Assembly: GCF_003355455.1 (NCBI RefSeq)
Contig: NZ_CP031357.1
Span: forward strand, 226,501-290,500
Source of the DNA: Erythrobacter aureus
GTDB lineage: Bacteria > Pseudomonadota > Alphaproteobacteria > Sphingomonadales > Sphingomonadaceae
DNA: 64,000 nucleotides
Direction of reading: 5' to 3'
Position 1 is the stretch's first letter. Each line of letters begins with the position of its first letter. Positions 43,669 to 52,288 of this stretch are shown piece after piece. A program made the position numbers and the translations under genes. Below the pieces are notes generated by a model. It had not been told where the DNA came from. It worked only from the letters and a program-made list of their open reading frames with translations, and ran no database searches.

Positions 43669-43929
43669 ATGAGCCTGCCTCCTCCCGAAGTGTCCAAGGT
43701 CACCACGCGCCGCGTGTGGTGCGACGGTGCAACCGACATTCGCAGCGGCGAGCGGTACAAGCCTATCGCGCTCGGCCATCCGAAGGTGTGGCTGGAGATC
43801 GACGAGCACGGCTATGTCGATTGCGGCTATTGCGACCGACGCTTCGTGCTCGAAGGCGGGCCGGCGGACGGGGTGGACCAATCCACCCTGACCGACATCT
43901 CCGAGGGCGGGGATCCGGGCCACCGGTAG
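43669..43929 (+). CDS. CHCC zinc-finger protein
   Basis: 86 residues with the CHCC pattern: RRVWCDG, ALGHPKVWLEIDEHGYVDCGYCDRRFVL. The same finger occurs in the mitochondrial complex I subunit NDUFS6; the bacterial stand-alone proteins are common in alphaproteobacteria. Likely a zinc-binding accessory protein. tldD follows 52 bp on. Confidence 0.87.
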   Translation: MSLPPPEVSKVTTRRVWCDGATDIRSGERYKPIALGHPKVWLEIDEHGYVDCGYCDRRFVLEGGPADGVDQSTLTDISEGGDPGHR

Positions 43930-43981
43930 GTCAGGCGCCAAGCCCCTCGCGCAAGCGAGTGCGAATGCCTACATGGGGTGA

Positions 43982-45403
43982 ATGACCGACCCCAACGACC
44001 CGCACGCCCTGCTCTACAGCCAGCTCGATCCCGAGGAAGCCAAGGCGCTGACCGCGCGCCTGCTGGCGCCGTGCGACGATGGCGAGCTTTACCTGCAATT
44101 CATGGCGACCGAGAGTTTCGCCTTCGACGACGGACGGCTGAAGACCGCCGATTACAGCCGCGATTCGGGCTTCGGCCTGCGCGGGGTATCGGGCGAAACC
44201 ACGGGCTTCGCCCACGCCAATGAGATCAGCGCGAGGGCAATCGCGCGCGCAGGCGAAACACTGCAATTGCTCGATGCGACCACATCGCCGCACGCCGCCC
44301 CGCCCGAGCGCACCAACCGCCATCTCTATACCGACGCCAGCCCGCTCGACCTCGTGCCCTTCGCCGAAAAGGTCGGCCTGCTCGAGAAGATCGATGCCAT
44401 CGCGCGTGCCAGGGACCCGCGCGTGGCGCAGGTCAGTGCCAGCCTTGCGGGAAGCTGGAGCGCGATCGACATCATTCGCGCCGACGGGTTTACCGCGCGC
44501 GACATCCGCCCGCTGGTGCGCCTCAACGTAAGCATCGTCGCCGAGAGCAACGGCCGCCGCGAAACCGGCAGCTTCGGCTTCGGTGGACGCTATCTCTACG
44601 ACGATCTGTTCGACGAGGGCCGCTGGATGAATGCGGTCGACGAGGCGGTCCGCCAGGCGCTGGTGAATCTCGAAAGCGTCGAGGCGCCTGCCGGCGAAAA
44701 AACCGTGCTGCTCGGCCCCGGCTGGCCCGGGGTCTTGCTGCACGAAGCGGTCGGCCACGGGCTGGAAGGCGATTTCAACCGCAAGGGCACCAGCGCCTTT
44801 GCCGGACGGATCGGCGAACGCGTGGCCGCGCCCGGAGTCACCGTGATCGACGATGGGAGCATCGCCAACCGTCGCGGCTCGCTGAGCATTGACGACGAGG
44901 GCACGCCCACGCGCGAGACGGTGCTGATCGAGGACGGTATCCTGAAGGGATACATGCAGGACCGCCTCAACGCCCGGCTGATGGGAGTCGAGGCGACCGG
45001 CAATGGTCGCCGGGAATCCTATGAACACGCGCCCATGCCGCGGATGACCAACACTTTCATGCAGGGCGGCCATGACGATCCGGAGGAGCTGCTCAGCCGC
45101 GTCGACGACGGCATCTATGCCACCAGTTTCGGCGGCGGGCAGGTCGATATCGTGTCGGGCAAATTCGTTTTCGCCTGCACAGAGGCCTACAAGGTCGAAA
45201 AGGGCAAAGTGGTGGCCCCGATCAAGGGCGCGACACTGATCGGCGACGGCCCGACCGTGCTTACCAAGGTTCGCGGTATCGGTAACGACATGGCGCTCGA
45301 CGAAGGCATCGGCATGTGCGGCAAAGGCGGGCAGAGCGTGCCAGCGGGCGTCGGCCAGCCCACCCTGCTGATCGACGGCATCACGGTAGGCGGCACTGCA
45401 TAA
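43982..45403 (+). CDS. tldD: Metalloprotease TldD
   Basis: 473 residues. Zinc motif LLHEAVGHGLEGDF (HExxxH near 254), GFGLRGVSGETTGFAHANE at the N-terminal half, and the C-terminal ACTEAYKVEKGKVVAPIKGATLIGDGP and GMCGKGGQSVPAGVGQPTLLIDGITVGGT. With TldE it degrades unfolded peptides and matures some peptide antibiotics. No tldE is in this window. Confidence 0.95.
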   Translation: MTDPNDPHALLYSQLDPEEAKALTARLLAPCDDGELYLQFMATESFAFDDGRLKTADYSRDSGFGLRGVSGETTGFAHANEISARAIARAGETLQLLDATTSPHAAPPERTNRHLYTDASPLDLVPFAEKVGLLEKIDAIARARDPRVAQVSASLAGSWSAIDIIRADGFTARDIRPLVRLNVSIVAESNGRRETGSFGFGGRYLYDDLFDEGRWMNAVDEAVRQALVNLESVEAPAGEKTVLLGPGWPGVLLHEAVGHGLEGDFNRKGTSAFAGRIGERVAAPGVTVIDDGSIANRRGSLSIDDEGTPTRETVLIEDGILKGYMQDRLNARLMGVEATGNGRRESYEHAPMPRMTNTFMQGGHDDPEELLSRVDDGIYATSFGGGQVDIVSGKFVFACTEAYKVEKGKVVAPIKGATLIGDGPTVLTKVRGIGNDMALDEGIGMCGKGGQSVPAGVGQPTLLIDGITVGGTA

Positions 45404-45461
45404 CTCATCGCAGGTTCAGCCATCATGGTTTAGTATTCCTGCGCTCAACAGGAGATTCGCC

Positions 45462-45872
45462 ATGCTCAAGCCTCTAGCTCTCGCAACTGCCGCGCTCGGT
45501 CTGTTGGCCGCTCCCGCTCTGGCGGAAGAATCCGAAGAGATGACACGCGGCGAGAAGAAGCTTGCCGACATGCTCGAAGGGCGTGTGGCGGGCGAGCCGC
45601 AAAGCTGCATCAACACGTTCGGCAGCCGCAACCTGACGCAGATCGACAATACCGCGCTGGTCTATCGCGACGGCAAGACGATCTGGGTCAATTATACCCG
45701 CAATCCGGACAGCATCGACGATAGCGATGTGATGGTGCTGAAGCGGTTTAGCGGCAGCTCGCTTTGCCGCACAGACACCATAGAACTGGTCGACCGCGTG
45801 GGCGGGTTCTTCAGCGGTGTGCTCCTGCTCGACGACTTCATACCCTACACCAAGGTCGATGCCGAAGGCTAA
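45462..45872 (+). CDS. Exported protein of unknown function
   Basis: 136 residues with a signal peptide cleaved near APALA. The mature part has two Cys (SCINTF, SLCRTD) likely to form a disulfide, and a TALVYRDGKTIWVNYT core. The pattern recurs in small secreted sphingomonad proteins, with no known function. AGGAG precedes the ATG. Confidence 0.75.
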   Translation: MLKPLALATAALGLLAAPALAEESEEMTRGEKKLADMLEGRVAGEPQSCINTFGSRNLTQIDNTALVYRDGKTIWVNYTRNPDSIDDSDVMVLKRFSGSSLCRTDTIELVDRVGGFFSGVLLLDDFIPYTKVDAEG

Positions 45873-45929
45873 GCGTCGCGACGTCGCGGTGCGGGGCCTC
45901 CTCGGCACCGGCAAGCCAACCTTCCGGGC

Positions 45930-46592
45930 TCAGCCCTTCTGCCCTGCGCGGTAGGAGAGGCACATATCCGAGACGGGGCATGTCTCGCATTTCGGCGCGC
46001 GCGCAGTGCAGATGCGCTTACCGAACTGGATCAGCCAGAAATGTCCGTCGCGAAGTGTCCAGCGCGGGGAGCGCTGTTCGAGCTGCGCAGCCGTTTTATC
46101 GGCAGTTTTGGCGTCGGTCAGGCCGATACGGTTGCACACGCGGTGCACATGGGTGTCGACCGCGATCACGTCCTTGCCGAAGGTGAAGCTCAGCACGATA
46201 TCCGCGCATTTGCGCCCGATGCCGGGCAGCGCCATCAGCCCCTGGCGCGTGTCGGGCACCACCCCGCCACGGTCCGCCAGCAACGCTGTGCAGAACGCGC
46301 GGATATTGCGCGCTTTCCTATTGTAGAGCCCGCATGGCTTGATTGCCTCCGCTATCTCGCTCTCGTCGAGCGCGAGCATGTCCTGCGGCGTTTTCGCGAG
46401 TGCGAAAAGCGCATTGGCGGCAGCGGCGGTGTTCCTGTCGAGCGATTGCGCCGACAGCATGCAGGATATGCACGACCGGAACGCATCGGGTTGACCCTTC
46501 GGCCCTTTCGCCCCGCGTGTGCGCCCGGGCATCGCCTGCGACAGGCGGCGGTAGACTTCTTCGACCTGATCCTCCGGCAGCGGGCCAGTCAT
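45930..46592 (-). CDS. nth: Endonuclease III
   Basis: 220 residues. The HhH segment ALPGIGRKCADIVL holds the catalytic Lys, VDTHVHRVCNRIGL the Asp, and CTARAPKCETCPVSDMC the C-x6-C-x2-C-x5-C iron-sulfur loop. It removes oxidised pyrimidines. The ATG overlaps the stop of the Nramp relative by one base. A second HhH glycosylase lies 2.5 kb away. Confidence 0.92.
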   Translation of the reverse strand: MTGPLPEDQVEEVYRRLSQAMPGRTRGAKGPKGQPDAFRSCISCMLSAQSLDRNTAAAANALFALAKTPQDMLALDESEIAEAIKPCGLYNRKARNIRAFCTALLADRGGVVPDTRQGLMALPGIGRKCADIVLSFTFGKDVIAVDTHVHRVCNRIGLTDAKTADKTAAQLEQRSPRWTLRDGHFWLIQFGKRICTARAPKCETCPVSDMCLSYRAGQKG

Positions 46593-47881
46593 CACCGGGC
46601 GCGGCGTGTCACGGCGCGGCCCATGAACACGCCGAGAACGGCGAAGGCGGGCAGCATCAGGCCCGGGTCGGGCAGTTCGAACCCGAAGATCGAACCCGCC
46701 ACCCGGGCAACCGCAGTGAGGCCGAGCATGGTCGCTACTCCCAATACGAGCAGACCGAAGCCGTTGGCGGCAAGGCCGTTGGCGTTTTCGCCCAGCAGCG
46801 CGTCGTCGTTCATAGCCGCGAGCAGGAACAGCGCGACGAGTGGGAGAAGCGCGCCATTGAAAGCCTGCGCGGCGAGGATCGCCGGTGCGGGCCGGATATC
46901 GGCAAGGCCGAACACCAGGCCGATCCCCAGAACAGCCAACCAGACGGACCGGAAACGCCAGCCGCTTGCCCCCCATTCCGGCGCGTCGGCTGCGCCGAAC
47001 AGTCCGCGTGCGGTCAGCGCAGCCGCGAGCGGGGCGGTGACTGCGGAGGATATCCCGGCTGCGAGCAAACCGATGCCGAAGCCGGTTCGCGCCCATGCGC
47101 CAAGCTCGCTCGCCAGCGTGTCGCCCAGCGCCTCGAACGAGAAGGCGTCCGCAAGCGCGGTGCCGACTATCAGGATCGCCGAGGTAATCAGCACGCCGAT
47201 TCCTATCGAAACGGCCAGGCCGAATCGCATTTCGCGCAGGTTCTGCCCTCGCGCCAGTGCCGCCCCCAGGAAGAGGTTGTAAGGGACGACGGTGGTGCCC
47301 ACCAACGCCAGTACGCCCAGCAGCGCGGCAGGATCGTCCGCAAAGCCCGGGTTTGGCACGAGCCCTGCCAGCACAGGGCCGAGAGGAGGCGAGAGCGAGA
47401 CTGCCACCGCCAGAAAGCCGGCTCCCATCAAGGCGACGAATATCGCCATCAGCCTGGCGACGACTTGCGGCGATCCGGCGAGCAGAAGGCTGCCCGCCGC
47501 TAGTGCCAGTATCACCGTAACCACGTCTCTGGGCAGGTCGAGCGCCAGCATCGTGCCCGCCGCGCCGCCGAGGATATTGCCAGCCTCATAGGCTGCGCAT
47601 CCCAGCAGAACCGCCCCGCCGACCAGCAGCACCGTGGCCGCGCGCGCGAAACCGGTGGGATAGCGGCGGCGCAGAACGGTGGCGAGATCCTGATCCGTGG
47701 CCACCGCCAGCCGCCCGGCGAATTCCTGCAAGGCGAAAGTGGCTATGCCGGAGAACAGAATGGCCCAGAGCAGCGCGGTTCCCGTTCCCGCGCCCGCGCT
47801 GGCAGCGGCCGCGACCGTGCCGGGTCCGATAAATGCCGCTGCGATTGCGGACCACAACAGGATCGAGCCGATACGCCTCAT
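46592..47881 (-). CDS. Nramp-superfamily transporter lacking the canonical metal motif
   Basis: 429 residues with about eleven hydrophobic segments. TM1 reads AFIGPGTVAAAASAGAGTG, where true Nramp Mn/Fe transporters have DPGN, and the MPH motif of TM6 is replaced by GISSAVTAPLAAAL. The overall layout (EFAGRLAVATDQDLA, AYEAGNILGGAAG, VPYNLFLGAALARGQN) is still Nramp. Substrate is therefore open; magnesium or a non-metal solute are possibilities. Confidence 0.8.
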   Translation of the reverse strand: MRRIGSILLWSAIAAAFIGPGTVAAAASAGAGTGTALLWAILFSGIATFALQEFAGRLAVATDQDLATVLRRRYPTGFARAATVLLVGGAVLLGCAAYEAGNILGGAAGTMLALDLPRDVVTVILALAAGSLLLAGSPQVVARLMAIFVALMGAGFLAVAVSLSPPLGPVLAGLVPNPGFADDPAALLGVLALVGTTVVPYNLFLGAALARGQNLREMRFGLAVSIGIGVLITSAILIVGTALADAFSFEALGDTLASELGAWARTGFGIGLLAAGISSAVTAPLAAALTARGLFGAADAPEWGASGWRFRSVWLAVLGIGLVFGLADIRPAPAILAAQAFNGALLPLVALFLLAAMNDDALLGENANGLAANGFGLLVLGVATMLGLTAVARVAGSIFGFELPDPGLMLPAFAVLGVFMGRAVTRRAR

Positions 47882-47905
47882 TGCGCCAATGCCCTTGTGC
47901 CCGGC

Positions 47906-48355
47906 TCAGTCATGTGTCGCCAGCACCAGCCGCGTACCGCAGGATCGCACCCCTTCAAGCGCACCGATTCGATCCCGCAAGCGGCCAAGGTCCTGTGCGG
48001 TATCGCAGCGGCAATCCACCAGAAGATCGATCTCGCCCGCAAGGCAGAACGCCCGCTGCACGCCGCTAAATTGTGAAACCTGGACCGCCACGGCCTTTTG
48101 ATCACTATCATCATCGAGCGTGACAGTAATGAAGGCCCGGATGTCGTCGATCAATTCCTCGTCCACGCGAACGGTATAGCCGCGCAGAATTTTCAGTTCC
48201 TCCAGGCGGCTAATACGGTCATGCGTGGCGCTTCGCGACAGATCGATTTCCCGCGCCAGGGCAACCAGGCTTGCACGCGCATTCCGGCGCAGGGCAGCTA
48301 TGAGAGCGCGATCCCTGCGATCGAGAACATGGCGATTGGCGGCTTTCGGATCCAC
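47906..48355 (-). CDS. Lrp/AsnC-family regulator
   Basis: 149 residues from a GTG at 48355 (AGGA upstream). N-terminal HTH: LDRRDRALIAALRRNARASLVALAREIDLSRSATHDRISRLEELKIL. C-terminal RAM domain follows (FCLAGEIDLLVDCRCD). Divergent from the LysE exporter gene with an Lrp-type box between them, so it probably senses an amino acid and controls the exporter. Confidence 0.88.
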   Translation of the reverse strand: MDPKAANRHVLDRRDRALIAALRRNARASLVALAREIDLSRSATHDRISRLEELKILRGYTVRVDEELIDDIRAFITVTLDDDSDQKAVAVQVSQFSGVQRAFCLAGEIDLLVDCRCDTAQDLGRLRDRIGALEGVRSCGTRLVLATHD

Positions 48356-48372
48356 CGGAAAAAATCCTGTTT

Positions 48373-48423
48373 CACCGGCGTCTTGCCGGTGGAGTTGCGA
48401 ATACGGTCCAGCATATTTTGCTC
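48373..48423. promoter_or_regulatory. Lrp box and inverted repeat between lrp and lysE
   Basis: CAGCATATTTTGCTC (48409-48423) matches 14 of 15 positions of the E. coli Lrp consensus YAGHAWATTWTDCTR. An inverted repeat CACCGGC/GCCGGTG with a 5-base spacer lies at 48373-48391. The box is 20 bp before the lysE ATG, where a bound regulator could block or activate the promoter. Confidence 0.6.
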
Positions 48424-48443
48424 CGCAAGAAAAGGAGCCGATA

Positions 48444-49061
48444 ATGGACCTCACCACATTCCTGCTGTTTGTCGCCACTACCTTCGTGGTCATCCTAACG
48501 CCTGGCCCCGCAGCCATCGCTGTCACATCTTTGGCCGCAGGAAATGGTCTTTCCCGAGGCCTGTTCGTCATCGCAGGCGTGGCATGCGCCAATACGGTGT
48601 TCTTTGCGCTGTCCGCCCTGGGCATATCTGCCATGATTATCGCATCCGATACCCTGTTCATGCTCATCAAGTGGATCGGAGTGGGATACCTGATCTATCT
48701 CGGAATCGGCGCGATCACGGGCAAGAGCACCACCCTCACCGTCAGGCCGGGTGGCGAACGACCTGCAACGCACCTTTTTTCGCGCGGCTTCGTGGTCGAG
48801 TTCGCCAACCCCAAAGCGCTGCTTTATTTTGCCGCCATCCTCCCGCAGTTTCTCGATACGGCCGCGCCCATTGCACCGCAGATCGCAATTATGGGAGCGA
48901 CAACGCTGGTCCTCGATTGCCTGGTCTATACGATATATGCTGCGCTGGGCCACGGTATCTCGCGGAGTGGTATTCCAGGTCGGGTTGTGAGGGTGCTTGA
49001 TCGGTGCGCCGGCGGTGCGCTGCTGTTTGCCGCCTATAAAATGGCACGCGTTACCGCCTGA
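48444..49061 (+). CDS. LysE/RhtB-family amino acid exporter
   Basis: 205 residues, six hydrophobic segments. The family start TPGPAAIAVTSLAAGNGLSRGLFVIAGVACAN is followed by IKWIGVGYLIYLGIGAI and GFVVEFANPKALLYFAAILPQF. AAGGAG precedes the ATG. It would export an amino acid or analogue under the divergent Lrp-type regulator. The end overlaps the convergent glycosylase gene by 11 bp. Confidence 0.9.
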   Translation: MDLTTFLLFVATTFVVILTPGPAAIAVTSLAAGNGLSRGLFVIAGVACANTVFFALSALGISAMIIASDTLFMLIKWIGVGYLIYLGIGAITGKSTTLTVRPGGERPATHLFSRGFVVEFANPKALLYFAAILPQFLDTAAPIAPQIAIMGATTLVLDCLVYTIYAALGHGISRSGIPGRVVRVLDRCAGGALLFAAYKMARVTA

Positions 49062-49770
49062 TCTCTTCGGCCTGTTTGCGCCCCGTCTCGCACAGCGCTT
49101 GGGCCGGGCAATCGGAACAAGCCGGTGAGGATGGGCGGCACCATGTCTGACCGAGCTTCTTCATCAGCAGATGATGCTCGTCATAGTCTGCGGCAGACCA
49201 TTCCTCGGGCATTGCGGGCATGATGGCATCGAAGGCGCGCGCCGTGCTGGCTTTTGGCGGCACCAGGCCCATGCGCTGGAGGATGCGCCGATGATGCGAA
49301 TCGAGCACTATCGCGCGGCGATCCAGTGTCGAGGCATTCATCACCCCGGCAGCGATCTTGCGCCCGACGCCAGGGAGCTGTTCAAGCCAGTCCATCGCAT
49401 CGCCCGTATCCATCCGCTCCAGATGCGACAGGTCCACCGCGCCGCGTCGCTCGATCAGATCGGTGAGGCATGCCTTGAGCCGCTCCGCCGCGATATTGGG
49501 GTAGGTCTGCGAAGCCAGTTCCTGCTGAAGCGCATCGAGCGGTGCCCCCGCCACACCTTCCCAACTGCCATAGCGTGTCAGCAACCGATCGGTCGCCGCG
49601 TTCGAAACCTCCGACTTGGTTCGCGCCCCGATCACGCCCTGCACGATCGCCCATTCGGGTCTCCGCCTTTCCGCCGTGGCCCGCCCTATATGTCCGAAGC
49701 GCTGCACCAGCAGGAGCTGGAGGCGCCGGAGCGTTTCGGCACGTGGATCGGGACCGAGAGAGAGCTGCAT
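49051..49770 (-). CDS. HhH-GPD DNA glycosylase, endonuclease III-like
   Basis: 239 residues from the ATG at 49770. The HhH motif QLPGVGRKIAAGVM has the catalytic Lys, VLDSHHRRIL the Asp, and CRPSSPACSDCPAQALC binds the iron-sulfur cluster. It differs from Nth in its N-terminal extension and a Y/E-rich C-terminal helix. Either a second pyrimidine glycosylase or one with other lesion specificity. Confidence 0.82.
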   Translation of the reverse strand: MQLSLGPDPRAETLRRLQLLLVQRFGHIGRATAERRRPEWAIVQGVIGARTKSEVSNAATDRLLTRYGSWEGVAGAPLDALQQELASQTYPNIAAERLKACLTDLIERRGAVDLSHLERMDTGDAMDWLEQLPGVGRKIAAGVMNASTLDRRAIVLDSHHRRILQRMGLVPPKASTARAFDAIMPAMPEEWSAADYDEHHLLMKKLGQTWCRPSSPACSDCPAQALCETGRKQAEEIRR

Positions 49771-49825
49771 CGCGCCGGAATAATCCAGCGACTGCCGGGC
49801 CAGCAAGCCAGCGCTTCGCCGACCG

Positions 49826-50026
49826 TCAGTTGCCCCAGCCCGTCACCGCCACTATCCGCCTGCCAACGAACCAGGAAATCGGAAACGAAACGATCAATCC
49901 CGCAGCCGCAGCGATGGCGATCGGTTGCCATTCGGCATTCATATCCATCGACAGCACCGCGATGACGGCCATTCCCATCAAAGACGTCGCCACAATCGGC
50001 AACAGGATGAGCATCATTCGGAACAT
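49826..50026 (-). CDS. Small two-segment membrane protein
   Basis: 66 residues with two hydrophobic helices (MLILLPIVATSLMGMAVIAVLS and IAIAAAAGLIVSFPISWFVG) and a short basic end. It is a known pattern of small conserved sphingomonad proteins without function. Confidence 0.65.
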   Translation of the reverse strand: MFRMMLILLPIVATSLMGMAVIAVLSMDMNAEWQPIAIAAAAGLIVSFPISWFVGRRIVAVTGWGN

Positions 50027-50171
50027 TGCGTGGCTCCCGCTTGTACGGTTGTGGTCACATCATGCAGGCGATTCGCGTGAAAGGCGTTGATTCAGATCAA
50101 GTTTCGATGAACCGCCTCGAGATAGGATTACTGCACGGTCTCGCAGACGCCGGGTGCGACCCCGCCTCGCT

Positions 50172-51752
50172 TCACTCCCACTCGATCGTACCGGGGGGCT
50201 TGCTGGTATAGTCGTAGACCACGCGGTTGATGCCCTGCACTTCGTTGATGATGCGCGTCGCGACGCGGCTGAGAAAAGCGCTGTCGAAGGGGTAAACATC
50301 GGCGGTCATGCCGTCGGTACTGGTCACCGCGCGAAGGCCGCATACGCTGTCATAGGTACGCCCGTCGCCCATCACGCCGACGGTCTTGACCGGCAGCAGA
50401 ACGGCGAAGGCCTGCCAGATCGCATCATAGAGACCGGCATTGCGAATTTCCTCGAGATAGATCGCATCGGCCTTGCGCAGGATATCGCAGCGCTCTTTCG
50501 TGACTTCTCCCGGGATGCGGATCGCGAGGCCAGGCCCGGGGAAGGGATGGCGGCCGACGAAGATGTCCGGCAGGCCCAGCTCGCGGCCCAGTTCGCGCAC
50601 CTCGTCCTTGAACAATTCGCGCAAGGGTTCGACCAGCTTCATGTTCATGCGCTCGGGCAGGCCGCCGACATTGTGGTGGCTCTTGATCGTGACGCTCGGC
50701 CCGCCGGTGAAGGAAACGCTCTCGATCACATCGGGATAGAGCGTACCCTGCGCGAGGAAATCCGCGCCGCCGATCTTCTTCGCCTCGGCCTCGAACAGGT
50801 CGATGAATGCGCCGCCGATGAACTTGCGCTTCTTCTCGGGGTCGGTCTGGCCTTCGAGACCGCCAAGGAACATTTCCTCCGCGTTCACATGGACGAGCGG
50901 GATATTGTAGTGGTCGCGAAACAGAGTCACGACCTGCTCTGCTTCGTTCATGCGCATAAGGCCGTGATCGACGAATACGCAGGTCAGCTGATCGCCGATC
51001 GCTTCGTGAATGAGCACTGCGGCAACGGCGGAATCGACACCGCCCGACAGCCCGCAAATGACCTTGCCGTCACCCACCTGTTCGCGGATTTCCTCGATTT
51101 TGGTCCGGCGGAATTCGGCCATGGTCCAGTCGCCAGCGAGCCCGCAGACATGGCGCACGAAATTGGCGAGCAGCTTGCCGCCGTCGGGCGTGTGGACCAC
51201 TTCGGGGTGGAACTGGGTGCCGTAGTACTTGCGCTCTTCGTCGGCGATCACCGCGAAGGGTGCACCGTCGCTGGTCGCGACGATCTTGAAGCCGGGGGCG
51301 AACTGGGTGACCTTGTCGCCATGGCTCATCCAGACCTGGTGGCGCTCTCCGGTCTTCCACAGACCGTCGAATAGCGCGCAATCCTCGGTCACGGTGAGAT
51401 AGGCGCGGCCGAACTCCCCGCCTTCGCCAGTCTCATGCCCGGGACGGACCTCGCCGCCCAATTGCTGGCTCATCACCTGCTGACCATAACAGATGCCGAG
51501 GATCGGCAATCCGCTGTCGAACAGCACCTGTGGGGCACGCGGGCTGCCCTCGTCGCACACGCTGGCGGGCGAACCGGACAGGATGATGCCCTTGGGCCGC
51601 AAGCGATGGAACGCCTCCTCCGCCTCTGTGAAAGGCGCGATCTCGGAGTATACGCCCCCTTCGCGCACACGACGTGCGATGAGCTGGGTGACCTGGCTGC
51701 CGAAGTCGACGATGAGAATGGAATCGGGAAGATGTTCTGCCTGCATGGCCAT
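50172..51752 (-). CDS. guaA: GMP synthase (glutamine-hydrolysing)
   Basis: 526 residues. Class I amidotransferase: ILIVDFGSQVTQLIARR, nucleophile GICYGQQ near 92, FHPEVVHTP. ATP-pyrophosphatase: SGGVDSAV near 234 and the dimer domain ending VYDYTSKPPGTIEWE. It aminates XMP to GMP. An ATG two codons downstream is an alternative start. Confidence 0.97.
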   Translation of the reverse strand: MAMQAEHLPDSILIVDFGSQVTQLIARRVREGGVYSEIAPFTEAEEAFHRLRPKGIILSGSPASVCDEGSPRAPQVLFDSGLPILGICYGQQVMSQQLGGEVRPGHETGEGGEFGRAYLTVTEDCALFDGLWKTGERHQVWMSHGDKVTQFAPGFKIVATSDGAPFAVIADEERKYYGTQFHPEVVHTPDGGKLLANFVRHVCGLAGDWTMAEFRRTKIEEIREQVGDGKVICGLSGGVDSAVAAVLIHEAIGDQLTCVFVDHGLMRMNEAEQVVTLFRDHYNIPLVHVNAEEMFLGGLEGQTDPEKKRKFIGGAFIDLFEAEAKKIGGADFLAQGTLYPDVIESVSFTGGPSVTIKSHHNVGGLPERMNMKLVEPLRELFKDEVRELGRELGLPDIFVGRHPFPGPGLAIRIPGEVTKERCDILRKADAIYLEEIRNAGLYDAIWQAFAVLLPVKTVGVMGDGRTYDSVCGLRAVTSTDGMTADVYPFDSAFLSRVATRIINEVQGINRVVYDYTSKPPGTIEWE

Positions 51753-51839
51753 CCCGTTAAGAGCAGCACGCCGTGCCTGTCCAGCGCCGCTCGGACGATT
51801 GCCGCGCAGTGCCGGAGAATTATCCGCAAAGGCGCAACG

Positions 51840-51962
51840 ATGGCGCGATCCGGCACCGTGTTTTTGCTCTTTTGCTTACCGACGCTTGCCGCATGCTCTT
51901 CCGCCGCGGCTGGTTACCGACATGCAATTCGACAGCCAAATCGCCTACTTAGACCCAGGTAA
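51840..51962 (+). CDS. Possible 40-residue lipoprotein
   Basis: The frame encodes a short hydrophobic signal with a textbook lipobox, VFLLFCLPTLAACSS, and a basic 18-residue tail. AAAGGCG precedes the ATG. Very short, so it may be chance; the lipobox is the only support. Confidence 0.3.
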   Translation: MARSGTVFLLFCLPTLAACSSAAAGYRHAIRQPNRLLRPR

Positions 51963-52221
51963 TCGGGGGAGATCGGGTTTCGTCGCCAGGAAAGCGCTCC
52001 TTCGCCCTTGCGTAAAACGCAACATCTTTCGATCTTTTCTCACTTTTGTACGCGGGCATGAAAGATTATTTCCTACTCACAGCCGGACGGTGAACCCTGA
52101 CACTCCCGTCCCGGACGAGTTACAGAAGCGCTGGCCCCCCAAGCAGCCACGTTTCTGGCCTTCCTCGCCACCAGCGGCAGGCTATCGGCCCCGCACCGGC
52201 GAGGCGATATGGCAGCGAGTA

Positions 52222-52276
52222 GAGACGCGGCCGCCGACATTCCTCTCCCTCCCCCAAGAAGTCGGTGCCGCGTCTC
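52222..52276 (-). terminator. Long hairpin after the PrsT-like gene
   Basis: GAGACGCGGC pairs with GCCGCGTCTC and, after a small internal loop, CCGAC with GTCGG: 15 bp in all around a 22-base loop. It starts 13 bases after the stop at 52289. No T-run follows, so it is a probable 3' end stabiliser or factor-assisted terminator. Confidence 0.4.
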
Positions 52277-52288
52277 GAAACGCAGCCT

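Larger units (their letters stand above)
51753..52288. other. 536-bp interval between prsT-like gene and guaA
   Basis: Apart from the possible 40-residue lipoprotein and the prsT hairpin listed separately, nothing recognisable. The stretch 51963-52220 has no gene or notable repeat. Confidence 0.5.

Noticed and set aside
46041..47503. Two long plus-strand frames opposite nth and the Nramp relative
   Set aside because: Shadows of well-supported minus-strand genes.
50154..51374. 406-codon frame antisense to guaA
   Set aside because: Low-complexity complement of guaA with no family resemblance.
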